Of a stretch of 26,705 nt of DNA, positions 14,644-22,429 are shown one piece after another. The notes below the pieces were generated by a model. That model had not been told where the DNA came from, made no database searches, and worked only from the letters and a program-made list of their open reading frames with translations. The first letter of the stretch is position 1, and every line of letters starts with the position of its first letter. This stretch comes from Flavobacteriales bacterium UBA1820 (lineage in GTDB: Bacteria > Bacteroidota > Bacteroidia > Flavobacteriales > UBA1820): assembly GCA_002314265.1 (NCBI GenBank), contig DCEW01000095.1, forward strand, positions 1 through 26,705, in the 5' to 3' direction. A program made the translations under genes and the position numbers.

Positions 14644-16644
14644 ATGTCGAAGATAGGAGTTTTCGTATGCCATTGCGGCGAGAATATCGGCGCGACGGTC
14701 GATTGCGAAAAAGTGGCGGCCGAGATCGCCAAGATGGACGGGGTGGAGGTGAGCATGGACTACAAGTACATGTGTTCCGATCCCGGGCAGACCCTGATCA
14801 AGGACGCCATCCGGCAGAAAGGGCTCGACGGGGTGGTGGTAGCCGCTTGCAGTCCCCGCATGCATGAGGCGACTTTCCGCAAGGCCTGCGCCGAGGCATG
14901 CCTGAACCCGTACCTGTGCGAGATCGCCAACATCCGCGAACAGTGCTCCTGGGTGCATGAAAAAGGCGAAGCCACTACCGAGAAAGCCATCGAACTGGTG
15001 CGGATGCAGGTGGAGAAAGTCCGCCGCGACCAGCCCCTGCGTCCCATCGAAGTCCCGATCACCAAAAAAGCGCTGGTGATCGGCGGCGGCATCGCCGGGA
15101 TACAGGCCGCCTTGGACATCGCCAATGCCGGTCATAAAGTCATCCTGGTAGAGCGCGAACCCTCCATCGGAGGGCACATGTCGCAGTTGTCCGAGACTTT
15201 CCCCACGCTGGACTGCTCGCAGTGCATCCTCACCCCCCGCATGGTCGAGGTGGCGCAGCATCCCAACATCACCCTTTATACCTATGCCGAAGTAGAAGCG
15301 CTGGAAGGCTTTATCGGCAATTTCAAGGCCCGTATCCGCCTGAAGTCCCGCAGTGTCGATCTGGAAAAGTGCACCGGCTGCGGAGCCTGCACCACCAAAT
15401 GCCCTACCAAGAAGATACCCAGCGAGTTCAACGCTTCCATGGGGCTCCGTACCGCGATCTATGTCCCGTTCCCTCAGGCAGTGCCCAACAAGCCGGTGAT
15501 CGACCGGGAACATTGCGTGTACTACCGCACGGGCAAGTGCAAACTCTGTGAAAAGACCTGTCCCACCGGCGCGATCACTTTCGACCAGCCGGACAAGATC
15601 CTCACCGAGGAGGTCGGTGCCGTGGTGGTCGCCACCGGATTTGACGTAGCCCCCACGGACGGGTTCCCCGAATACGGCTACGGGAAGTACAAGGACGTGA
15701 TCACCGGACTGCAATTCGAGCGTCTGGCCTCGGCTTCCGGTCCCACGATGGGCGAAATCCGCCGCCCTTCGGACGGAAAAGTCCCGCAGAAGATCGTCTT
15801 TGTCGCCTGCGCCGGTTCGCGCGATCCGGCCAAAGGCCGTCCGTACTGTTCGAAGATCTGCTGCATGTACACGGCCAAGCACGCGATGCTCTACCAGCAC
15901 AAGGTGCACGGCGGAGAGTCCTACGTGTTCTACATGGACATCCGTGCCGCCGGCAAGAACTACGACGAATTCGTGCGCCGCGCCATCGAGCAGGATGGGG
16001 TCAACTACGTGCGCGGGCGGGTGTCCCGGATCTACGAGCGCGACGGCAAACTCATCGTCAAGGGTGCCGACACCCTGCTGGGCGGCCGCCCGGTGGAGAT
16101 CGAAGCCGACATGGTGGTGCTGGCCACCGCAGCCGTGGCCAATCCGGGAGCCGAATCCCTGGCGCAGAAACTGCACATCTCCTACGATCAGTACAACTTT
16201 TTCGCCGAGGCGCACCCCAAACTCCGCCCGGTGGAGACCAATACCGCCGGCGTGCTGCTGGCCGGAGCGTGCCAAAGCCCCAAGGACATCCCCGAGACGG
16301 TAGCCGCCGCTTCCGGAGCTGCGGCCAAGGTGGCTGCGCTCTTCTCCCAGGATCGTCTGGTGCGCGAACCGGTCGTGGCCGTGGTCAACCGCTGCGCTCC
16401 GCCGGTCTTTTCCACCTGCGTGGGTTGCGGGTTGTGCGTGCCCATATGCCCGTACCAGGCCATCGAGATGGAGCCCATCACGGCCCGCGACGGCAGTGTG
16501 ATCAAGACCGTGGCGCACATCAATCCGGGACTTTGCCAGGGTTGCGGCACGTGCGTGGCTTTCTGCCGCAGCAAGAGCATCGACCTCCAGGGCTTTACCA
16601 ACGAGGAGATGTTTGCCCAGGTGCTTTCCGCCATCAATCAGTAA
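14644..16644 (+). CDS. hdrA: Heterodisulfide reductase subunit A-like flavin bifurcating protein
   Basis: A 666-residue flavoprotein, close in layout to archaeal HdrA. It has an N-terminal Cys-rich domain (CHCGENIG, YKYMCSDPGQ, ACSPRMHE), then a thioredoxin-reductase-like FAD domain (GGGIAG at about 147-152) with the inserted DCSQC cluster region (about 190-194). A ferredoxin pair follows at C243 (CTGCGACTTKCP) and C299 (CKLCEKTCP), then a Cys-rich CSKICCMYTAKH segment. The C-terminal pair is at C592 (CVGCGLCVPICP) and C631 (CQGCGTCVAFC). HdrA is the electron-bifurcating subunit: its FAD receives a pair of electrons through the MvhD-type partner, sends one to HdrB via HdrC and one to ferredoxin. 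It is not fused to MvhD, which is encoded next. No frameshift or missing ligand is seen. Confidence 0.96.
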   Translation: MSKIGVFVCHCGENIGATVDCEKVAAEIAKMDGVEVSMDYKYMCSDPGQTLIKDAIRQKGLDGVVVAACSPRMHEATFRKACAEACLNPYLCEIANIREQCSWVHEKGEATTEKAIELVRMQVEKVRRDQPLRPIEVPITKKALVIGGGIAGIQAALDIANAGHKVILVEREPSIGGHMSQLSETFPTLDCSQCILTPRMVEVAQHPNITLYTYAEVEALEGFIGNFKARIRLKSRSVDLEKCTGCGACTTKCPTKKIPSEFNASMGLRTAIYVPFPQAVPNKPVIDREHCVYYRTGKCKLCEKTCPTGAITFDQPDKILTEEVGAVVVATGFDVAPTDGFPEYGYGKYKDVITGLQFERLASASGPTMGEIRRPSDGKVPQKIVFVACAGSRDPAKGRPYCSKICCMYTAKHAMLYQHKVHGGESYVFYMDIRAAGKNYDEFVRRAIEQDGVNYVRGRVSRIYERDGKLIVKGADTLLGGRPVEIEADMVVLATAAVANPGAESLAQKLHISYDQYNFFAEAHPKLRPVETNTAGVLLAGACQSPKDIPETVAAASGAAAKVAALFSQDRLVREPVVAVVNRCAPPVFSTCVGCGLCVPICPYQAIEMEPITARDGSVIKTVAHINPGLCQGCGTCVAFCRSKSIDLQGFTNEEMFAQVLSAINQ

Positions 16645-16657
16645 GAATACCGACCTT

Positions 16658-17137
16658 ATGGAAGAAGAAGATAAAAAGACGACGGCCGCCGCGGAGTTCG
16701 AACCGAAAATCGTGGCTTTCGTGTGCAACTGGTGCACGTATGCCGGTGCCGATCTGACGGGCACCAGCCGCATCAAGTACGCCACCAACGTGCGTGTGGT
16801 GCGTTTTCCCTGTACGGGGCGCATCGACTTTATGCTCGTGCTCAAGGCTTTTGCCTCGGGTGCCGACGGGATCATCGTTTCGGGTTGCCACCCCAACGAC
16901 TGCCATTACACGGCGGGCAACTTCCACGCCCGTCGGCGGTGGATGGTCCTGCGGGGTTTGCTCGAATACCTCGGGGTGGACCTGCGGCGCATCCGCTTTT
17001 CGTGGGTCTCGGCCGGCGAAGGCGCCAAGTGGGCCGAACTGGTCAACGATACCGTCGAGCAGATACGCGCCCTGGGACCTTACGAGCAGTACCGAAAAGC
17101 AGCCGATTACCTGAAAAACGGAGTGTACAATGGATAA
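16658..17137 (+). CDS. flxD: MvhD/FlxD-like [2Fe-2S] electron-transfer protein
   Basis: A 159-residue protein of the MvhD (methyl-viologen hydrogenase delta) family. It carries CNWCTYAGAD near residue 25, then PCTGRID and GCHPNDCHYTAGN, which supply the cysteines for one [2Fe-2S] cluster. Such proteins link an electron-donating module to HdrA. Here the donor should be the Flx proteins, since no hydrogenase or formate dehydrogenase genes are present. ATG 16658 is chosen, 13 bp after hdrA stops; an upstream in-frame start at 16613 would overlap hdrA without family residues. The first 15 residues are charged and look disordered. The gene overlaps flxC by 8 bp. Confidence 0.93.
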   Translation: MEEEDKKTTAAAEFEPKIVAFVCNWCTYAGADLTGTSRIKYATNVRVVRFPCTGRIDFMLVLKAFASGADGIIVSGCHPNDCHYTAGNFHARRRWMVLRGLLEYLGVDLRRIRFSWVSAGEGAKWAELVNDTVEQIRALGPYEQYRKAADYLKNGVYNG

Positions 17138-17933
17138 GTGGATCGAAAATATCAAGGACCTCTTCGCCCAGGGCGAAGTAACCCTGGTCATCGGGTACGA
17201 AGCGGGCACGGACGGCGATCCCCGGCCTTTCTTCTGCCGCAGTGCGCAGCAGGCCGACCGTCTGGTGTTTCCGGAAGGCTTCGCCCCGAACCTGGCGGTG
17301 TACCTGACCAAACAGGAATTGGTCAAGGGCGAAAAAGTAGCGGTCATCGCCACCGTGCCCACCCTGCGGAGCATCTGTTACCTGCAGGGGGAAAACCAGC
17401 TCGGCAGCCTTTCGCTGGCCGTGTACCACCTGACCCAGGAAGGGGAGTGGCGGCAGTTCGCCACTCCGGAGCAGATCGCGCAGTACATCGACGCCATCCC
17501 CCTGTCCCTGTCCGAGAAGGACCGGGCGCTGGTGGAAAAACTCGACGCGATGACCCCTGAGGAGCGTTGGGCGTTCTGGCAGAACGAGTTCTCGCGCTGC
17601 ATCAAGTGCTACGCCTGCCGGGCCGCTTGCCCGATGTGCTACTGCACGCGTTGTATCGTCGAGGACAACCGTCCGCAGTGGATCGACCCCTGGCCTTCGC
17701 CCCTGTCCAACATGGAGTGGCAGATAAGCCGGGTGATGCACCTGGCCGGACGTTGTGTGGGCTGTGGATCGTGCGGGGAGGCTTGCCCGGAACACATCCC
17801 CGTCCACTTGCTCAACCGCCGTCTCTCGCAGGACATCCAGGCCGACTTCGGCGTGGTGCCGGGCGCAGCCCCCAAGCAGGGGGCCGTGTTGAACACCTTC
17901 CGGGTGGAGGACAAGGAAAACTTTATCGTTTGA
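17130..17933 (+). CDS. flxC: Flx-type dicluster iron-sulfur protein (FlxC-like)
   Basis: A 267-residue protein. Residues 1-150 form a domain I cannot name, containing no cluster motif. The C-terminal half has two ferredoxin motifs: C157-x2-C160-x2-C163-x3-C167-P with extra cysteines at 170, 172 and 175, and C209-x2-C212-x2-C215-x3-C219-P. It probably conducts electrons from the flavin reductase to FlxD and HdrA. The FlxC/FlxB naming is by position relative to the Desulfovibrio operon and could be swapped. The gene overlaps flxD by 8 bp, and flxB starts 5 bp after its stop. It has no membrane segments. Confidence 0.8.
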   Translation: MDKWIENIKDLFAQGEVTLVIGYEAGTDGDPRPFFCRSAQQADRLVFPEGFAPNLAVYLTKQELVKGEKVAVIATVPTLRSICYLQGENQLGSLSLAVYHLTQEGEWRQFATPEQIAQYIDAIPLSLSEKDRALVEKLDAMTPEERWAFWQNEFSRCIKCYACRAACPMCYCTRCIVEDNRPQWIDPWPSPLSNMEWQISRVMHLAGRCVGCGSCGEACPEHIPVHLLNRRLSQDIQADFGVVPGAAPKQGAVLNTFRVEDKENFIV

Positions 17934-17938
17934 CAACC

Positions 17939-18952
17939 ATGAAGACACTATTTATACGAAAAGAAAATATCCCTGCGTGGTTCTCCGCCCTGCGTGCCGC
18001 CCACGACCGTATCCTGGCCCCGGTGCGTAAAAACGAACGGGTAGTGGAGTTCGCCCCGGTGGATACCTTGGATCAGGTGGCCTCGGACTACGTCCAGACC
18101 ACCCGCAGCGCCAAGGAAGCGCTGTTTCCCCGCACCGAGGTGCTCTTCTCTTACCGCAAGGAAGGCCGGGAAGTCGAGGTGGAGGATTTCGACCCTTCGG
18201 GCGTACCGAACACCCTGTTGTGGCAAGTGCGTCCCTGCGACGCCGCGTCGGTATTTCCCTTGGATGCGGTATTCAACTGGGACTATCGGGACAAACTGTA
18301 CAATACCCGCCGGGAGCGCACCGCGATCGTCGCCGTATCGTGTGCCAAGGCCGACGGAGCCTGTTTCTGTACGGCGGTAGGCGGGGGGCCGGGCAGCACG
18401 GCCGGGAGCGACATCCTGCTCACCTACACCCCCGAAGGAGCCATCGCGGAGCTCTCGACCGAGAAAGGCGAACGTCTGGTCGCGCTCTCCCAGGCGCTCT
18501 TCGAACCTTCCGACGGGAAGGACAAGGAGAAATACCTGGCGCCTCTTCCCGCGGCTTTCGACCGTGAACAGCTTCGGGCGCGCCTGGAAGGGATGTTCGA
18601 TTCCCCGGTATGGAAACAGCAGTCCGAACGCTGCCTGGGTTGCGGAGCCTGTGCGTACGTGTGCCCCACGTGCTCGTGTTTCGACATTCAGGACCGCTCG
18701 GCCGGACAGACGGGCCAGCGCCTGCGCTGCTGGGATTCATGCGGCTTTGCACTTTTCACCCAGCATACCTCCGGGCACAATCCCCGCCCGACGCAGGCCA
18801 CACGTTGGCGGCAGCGCTTGTTGCACAAGTTTTCGTACATGCCCCAGCGCCTTCAGGCATTGGGCTGCACCGGCTGCGGACGCTGCTCGCGGGCTTGCCC
18901 GGTGGACATGAACCTCAAAGATCACCTTGTTTCAATAGCCGATACAAAATGA
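17939..18952 (+). CDS. flxB: Flx-type dicluster iron-sulfur protein (FlxB-like, sulfhydrogenase beta/AsrA type)
   Basis: A 337-residue protein resembling the beta subunit of sulfhydrogenases and anaerobic sulfite reductase subunit A. An N-terminal region of about 225 residues contains segments such as RPCDAASV and CAKADGACFCTAVGG, and is followed by two ferredoxin motifs. The first is C232-x2-C235-x2-C238-x3-C242-P with extra C245 and C247, the second C310-x2-C313-x2-C316-x3-C320-P. Relatives pair with an FAD/NAD(P)H reductase subunit, which is what flxA encodes next with an ATGA overlap. The frame is open far upstream of 17939, but that part overlaps flxC in another frame and has no homology. 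Confidence 0.85.
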   Translation: MKTLFIRKENIPAWFSALRAAHDRILAPVRKNERVVEFAPVDTLDQVASDYVQTTRSAKEALFPRTEVLFSYRKEGREVEVEDFDPSGVPNTLLWQVRPCDAASVFPLDAVFNWDYRDKLYNTRRERTAIVAVSCAKADGACFCTAVGGGPGSTAGSDILLTYTPEGAIAELSTEKGERLVALSQALFEPSDGKDKEKYLAPLPAAFDREQLRARLEGMFDSPVWKQQSERCLGCGACAYVCPTCSCFDIQDRSAGQTGQRLRCWDSCGFALFTQHTSGHNPRPTQATRWRQRLLHKFSYMPQRLQALGCTGCGRCSRACPVDMNLKDHLVSIADTK

Positions 18953-19797
18953 GCACCAACGACGACAAAAATATTTACCTCCCCTACCGGATGACCATCG
19001 AGAAGATCACCCTCGAAGCCCCGGGTGTGCGGACCTTCCGCCTGCGTTTTCAGGACCCGCAGCAGGGCGAGGCCTTTTCTTTCCGCGCCGGGCAGTTCGG
19101 CGAGTATTCCGTGTTCGGCGAAGGCGAATCGACGTTCTGCATCGCTTCCTCGCCCACACGCAAAGGATACATCGAGTGCACCTTCCGCCAGGCCGGACGG
19201 GTAACTACCGCGCTGGCGAAAAAGGAACAGGGGGATACCATCGGTTTTCGCGGACCTTTCGGCAATACCTTCCCGATGGAGCAGTGGGAGGGGAAAAACC
19301 TGCTGTTCATCGCCGGAGGGATCGCCCTGCCCCCGATGCGCTGCGTGATCTGGAACGCCCTGGACGAGCGGGAGAAATACGGCGATGTAACCATCGTTTA
19401 CGGCGCTAAGACCCCGGCCGACCTGGTGTACAAAGAGGAGTTGAAACAGTGGGAGGAGCGTCCCGACGTCCGGCTGATCACCACGGTCGATCCGGGCGGG
19501 CAGACTCCCGACTGGAAAGGCGAGGTAGGTTTCGTCCCCGACGTGGTGGCCGCCGCCGGCCTTTCGGCCGAAAATACGGTTGCCGTGGTATGCGGCCCAC
19601 CGGTGATGATCAAGTTTACGATGCCCAAGCTCCAGGCGCTCGGATTTTCCGACCAGGACATCTACACCACGCTCGAAAACCGGATGAAATGCGGGGTGGG
19701 CAAATGCGGCCGTTGCAACGTGGGGAAAATGTACGTCTGCAAGGACGGACCGGTATTTACCCAGGCGCAGCTGGCGGAATTGCCGCCGGAATATTGA
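18949..19797 (+). CDS. flxA: FlxA-like NAD(P)H:FAD oxidoreductase with [2Fe-2S] site
   Basis: A 282-residue protein of the ferredoxin-NADP reductase/PyrK family, also related to sulfhydrogenase gamma and AsrB. The N-terminal beta-barrel binds FAD (FRAGQFGEYSV about 45-55, STFCIASSP 61-69), then comes the NAD(P)-binding half (LFIAGGIALPPMR, CGPPVMIKF). At the C-terminus, C248-x4-C253-x2-C256-x7-C264 forms a [2Fe-2S] site like that of PyrK. It is the entry point for NADH (or NADPH) electrons into the Flx-Hdr complex; NADH is what is known for the Desulfovibrio protein. It overlaps flxB by ATGA and ends the operon. No intrinsic terminator is visible in the 72 bp before the next gene. Confidence 0.92.
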   Translation: MSTNDDKNIYLPYRMTIEKITLEAPGVRTFRLRFQDPQQGEAFSFRAGQFGEYSVFGEGESTFCIASSPTRKGYIECTFRQAGRVTTALAKKEQGDTIGFRGPFGNTFPMEQWEGKNLLFIAGGIALPPMRCVIWNALDEREKYGDVTIVYGAKTPADLVYKEELKQWEERPDVRLITTVDPGGQTPDWKGEVGFVPDVVAAAGLSAENTVAVVCGPPVMIKFTMPKLQALGFSDQDIYTTLENRMKCGVGKCGRCNVGKMYVCKDGPVFTQAQLAELPPEY

Positions 19798-19869
19798 GCC
19801 CGATCCCGATTTTTTCAATTTCTCTTCAAAATCCTTCCCGTTCTTTGCCTCGAACCAAAGAGAGAAAGG

Positions 19870-20520
19870 GTGAAAAAGACGGAAAAGACTACCAGGGGGG
19901 TCGTCTTGTGGACGATCCTCCTTTTTTTGTTCGCCGACGATGTGCGGGCCGGGAAAACCGATCGGGCAGGGTGGATGGCCGGCTCCGTTTCGTGGAGTTT
20001 GGACGAACGGTGGAAGCTTGCCACCGGGTTGGAATACCGCTCGAAGGACGATTTTTCGACCACCGACCGTTGGAGTTGGAGCTTGGCGGCCGGATACAGC
20101 CTTACTCGCTGGCTGGAAGCGAAGGCCGGGTACGAACTCCTGGTCAAGCACGCGGATACCCGCTGGCCGGTCGAACACCGGTATTGGTTTTCGCTCACCG
20201 AATCGGTTGAGGTAGGGCGGGTGGAATTTTCCCTGCGCGAACGTTTTCAGCATACCTTGGGCAGCGAACACGAGTACCGTCTGCGGACCCGCCTCCAGGC
20301 AAAGGTCGAGGCTACGGATCGCCTTTCACCCTATCTCTGGGTGGAAATGTACAACGACTTGGGGCGCGGAGGACATTTTTCGCTCGCCAGGGTGCGCTAC
20401 CGGGGCGGGTGCGAATACCGCTGGACGGATACCTTTTCGACCGATGGATTCTATCTCTACCAAAGCCAGCCGGGTGCCCGGCGGCATGTGGTGGGGCTCG
20501 AAGCGAATTTCTCGTTTTGA
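19870..20520 (+). CDS. DUF2490-like outer-membrane protein
   Basis: A 216-residue exported protein, starting at GTG 19870. The N-terminus (KKTEKTTRG then a hydrophobic stretch up to DVRAG) is a probable signal peptide. The mature part consists of alternating Trp/Tyr-rich strands (WSWSLAAGYSL, RYWFSLTESVEVG, VEMYNDLGRGG) and ends with a Phe (LEANFSF), typical of outer-membrane barrels. It fits DUF2490, a family of unknown role, at moderate confidence. The start is preceded by a purine-rich AAAGAGAGAAAGG. It follows flxA by 72 bp without a terminator between, so it may be read through from the hdr-flx operon; no functional link is implied. Confidence 0.75.
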   Translation: MKKTEKTTRGVVLWTILLFLFADDVRAGKTDRAGWMAGSVSWSLDERWKLATGLEYRSKDDFSTTDRWSWSLAAGYSLTRWLEAKAGYELLVKHADTRWPVEHRYWFSLTESVEVGRVEFSLRERFQHTLGSEHEYRLRTRLQAKVEATDRLSPYLWVEMYNDLGRGGHFSLARVRYRGGCEYRWTDTFSTDGFYLYQSQPGARRHVVGLEANFSF

Positions 20521-20604
20521 GGCTGTCCGGTTTTCGTTCGTTCGGGCTTCCCTTGCGGAAAAACGCACAGCCTCCCTTTGTCGTGAAAGACATGTCGCCC
20601 AAAG

Positions 20605-20639
20605 AAAAAGCCCGAAGGGTTTTTCCCTTCGGGCTTTTT
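20605..20639. terminator. Bidirectional intrinsic terminator
   Basis: A 10-bp stem (20610-20619 with 20625-20634) closes a TTTTT loop, with AAAAA before it and TTTTT after it. It serves the plus-strand DUF2490 gene and the converging minus-strand ruvX-def operon. Confidence 0.93.
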
Positions 20640-20666
20640 CTTGGAACGGACTTGCGCGCCGGAGTG

Positions 20667-21239
20667 TCAGTAGTCCCGCTCGCCTTGCACGTACAGGGTC
20701 GAGTTGGTAACGTTGACGTCGATGCCCCGGTCAAGTTGTGGACAATAGACCTCGACCGGATTCGGGTTGGCCACTTCTACCGGCATGGGATTATTGTCCG
20801 GAATGATCCGGGTTTCAGCCACCACTTCCTTGCTGGACAACTCAAGGATGATGATGCGTTGGGCATAGATGACGTTTTTCACGAAGAAAACCTCGTCTTT
20901 CGGCGAAATGACCTGTTCTCCCACGCGGGGAACGACCGAGGAGGGGAGTGAAAACTCTTTGCCCTGTTCGTCGATGCACGTGATCACCAGCGTGGACGGA
21001 TGGGTGCTGAGCATGAGGATCGGGGTCGGTTCCCGGTCGTAGCCGATACGTTTGACGATGTTTACATGCGTATCGGGCGGCAAACCCCATTCCTGGCGGC
21101 GTTTGGCCGCTATTTTTTCCAGTTCGGGGGTCATCAGGATCGATTCGCCGATGCGGGGCATCCCGCCCAGTTGCATCCGGATGCATTCCAGGTTTTCTGC
21201 CCGGTCGGAAAGGCCGATACTTACTCTGACTTCTATCAT
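20667..21239 (-). CDS. Protein of unknown function
   Basis: A 190-residue soluble-looking protein that I do not recognise. It has no signal peptide, no membrane helix and few cysteines. Several segments (RIGESILM, VPRVGEQVISPKDEVFFVKNVIY) look like repeated small beta modules that could form an SH3- or OB-like fold; that is a guess from the strand pattern. It is the last gene of the minus-strand series ruvX, def, DUF5606, this gene, 33 bp after the DUF5606 stop, and ends at the bidirectional terminator. Confidence 0.7.
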   Translation of the reverse strand: MIEVRVSIGLSDRAENLECIRMQLGGMPRIGESILMTPELEKIAAKRRQEWGLPPDTHVNIVKRIGYDREPTPILMLSTHPSTLVITCIDEQGKEFSLPSSVVPRVGEQVISPKDEVFFVKNVIYAQRIIILELSSKEVVAETRIIPDNNPMPVEVANPNPVEVYCPQLDRGIDVNVTNSTLYVQGERDY

Positions 21240-21272
21240 GATCTTGTCGAGGTCGTTGGGTGGGACGGCGGG

Positions 21273-21695
21273 TTACTGGGCAGCGGCTTGTTCCTCCGGG
21301 TCTTCCTTTTCCTTGGAGACCAGCGAGGCTCCTTGCAGCAGGTTGTACCAGTGGAAGAGCTTGCGGATGTGCGACGGATAGACGCGTTCCCGGTCGTAGT
21401 CCGGCACGATGGCCTCGAAGTATTCCTTCAGTTGGGCATCCGAGGAAGTTTTGGCGTCCGGAGCCGGGCCGTTGTCTTCTTTTTCGGCGATGCGGCGCAT
21501 GATTTCGCGCAAGGCAAGTTCTTCGTTCTGGGTGTACATCGAGATGTCGTCCAGCGAACTCATCGTGGAATTCAACGAAGCCATCGTCCGTTTTCCTTCC
21601 GGAACGGATTCGACGATCACACCGTTTTTCGCGTGGGAGAGGATCTTGTACAGACCCGGTTTGCCCGAGATGGCAATGATACCTTTGAGTTTCAT
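21273..21695 (-). CDS. DUF5606 domain-containing protein
   Basis: A 140-residue cytoplasmic protein of a family common in Bacteroidetes. It starts with MKLKGIIAISGKPGLYKILS, the recognisable family head, followed by VESVPEGKRTMAS and IREIM-like helical segments. A low-complexity Pro/Ala/Asp linker and a C-terminal helix containing HIRKLFHWYN complete it. Function is unknown. It lies 30 bp after def in the same direction, an arrangement suggesting a housekeeping role near translation. Confidence 0.88.
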   Translation of the reverse strand: MKLKGIIAISGKPGLYKILSHAKNGVIVESVPEGKRTMASLNSTMSSLDDISMYTQNEELALREIMRRIAEKEDNGPAPDAKTSSDAQLKEYFEAIVPDYDRERVYPSHIRKLFHWYNLLQGASLVSKEKEDPEEQAAAQ

Positions 21696-21725
21696 CTTTT
21701 TGGTTCTTGTCGGTATGTTTTGTGG

Positions 21726-22307
21726 TTATTTTCGATAGGGAAAATGCATCGCGTACTCGGTATGGACCTCGCCGTGGGCGATGCGTTGCAGGCGTTTCTG
21801 GATCACCCGTTTGGTAAGGGCGGACAGACGGTCGGTAAATACCACGCCCTCCAGATGGTCGTATTCGTGTTGGAAGATCCGGGCCGCCCGTCCCGAGAAG
21901 GTCTCTTCGTGCAGGTTCCACTGGCGGTCGTAGTAGCGCACGCGGATGTTTTGCGGGCGGAACACCTTCTCGTGCACCCCGGGAATACTCAGGCAGCCTT
22001 CCTCGAAGCCCCACTTGTCGCCCCATTCTTCCAGTTTTTCCGGGTTGATGAATTCCCGGCGGAATCCCGCCAGAAAGTCCCGTTCCTCTTTGGGCAATTC
22101 CTCGTCCTGGGCAAACGGCGAACCGTCCACCACGATCACCCGCACGGAACGGCCCACCTGCGGGGCCGCCAGACCCACCCCGTCGGCCGCATCCATCGTC
22201 TCGAACATATCGTCGATGAACGCATCCAGTTCCGGATAGTCTTTGTCGATCTCTTCGGCCCTTTTCTTGAGAACAGGTTCTCCGTAGGCCATAATCGGAA
22301 GTTTCAT
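21726..22307 (-). CDS. def: Peptide deformylase
   Basis: A 193-residue peptide deformylase, which removes the formyl group from the N-terminal Met of new proteins using a bound metal ion. All three motifs are present: GVGLAAPQ (residues 43-50), EGCLS (about 114-118, the Cys is a metal ligand) and HEYDH (about 156-160, His ligands and catalytic Glu). ATG 22307 is chosen because family homology (LPIMAYGEPVL) starts immediately. Upstream frame extension to 23234 overlaps ruvX and maf in other frames and is not real. The 122-bp gap before it contains a long purine-rich (GA)n tract on the coding strand. Confidence 0.97.
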   Translation of the reverse strand: MKLPIMAYGEPVLKKRAEEIDKDYPELDAFIDDMFETMDAADGVGLAAPQVGRSVRVIVVDGSPFAQDEELPKEERDFLAGFRREFINPEKLEEWGDKWGFEEGCLSIPGVHEKVFRPQNIRVRYYDRQWNLHEETFSGRAARIFQHEYDHLEGVVFTDRLSALTKRVIQKRLQRIAHGEVHTEYAMHFPYRK

Positions 22308-22429
22308 ATCGTCTTTTGTCTTTTTTGTGTGTTCTCGCTTATACTTTCTCTTATCCCTCCCCCTTCTTCTCTCTCTCTCTCTCCTGCTTTCGATACCGGC
22401 AGCAGCTCGGGCAAAGGCTCCGCGGCGCT

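Noticed and set aside
14545..16896. A 783-codon open frame on the minus strand opposite hdrA
   Set aside because: It is a GC-rich codon shadow of hdrA, with His/Gly/Arg-rich low-quality sequence and no domain, while hdrA is unmistakable.
22369..22384. CT repeat as a phase-variation switch for def
   Set aside because: def is essential, and the tract lies in a non-coding leader far from any promoter box, so on/off switching is unlikely; kept only as a leader feature.
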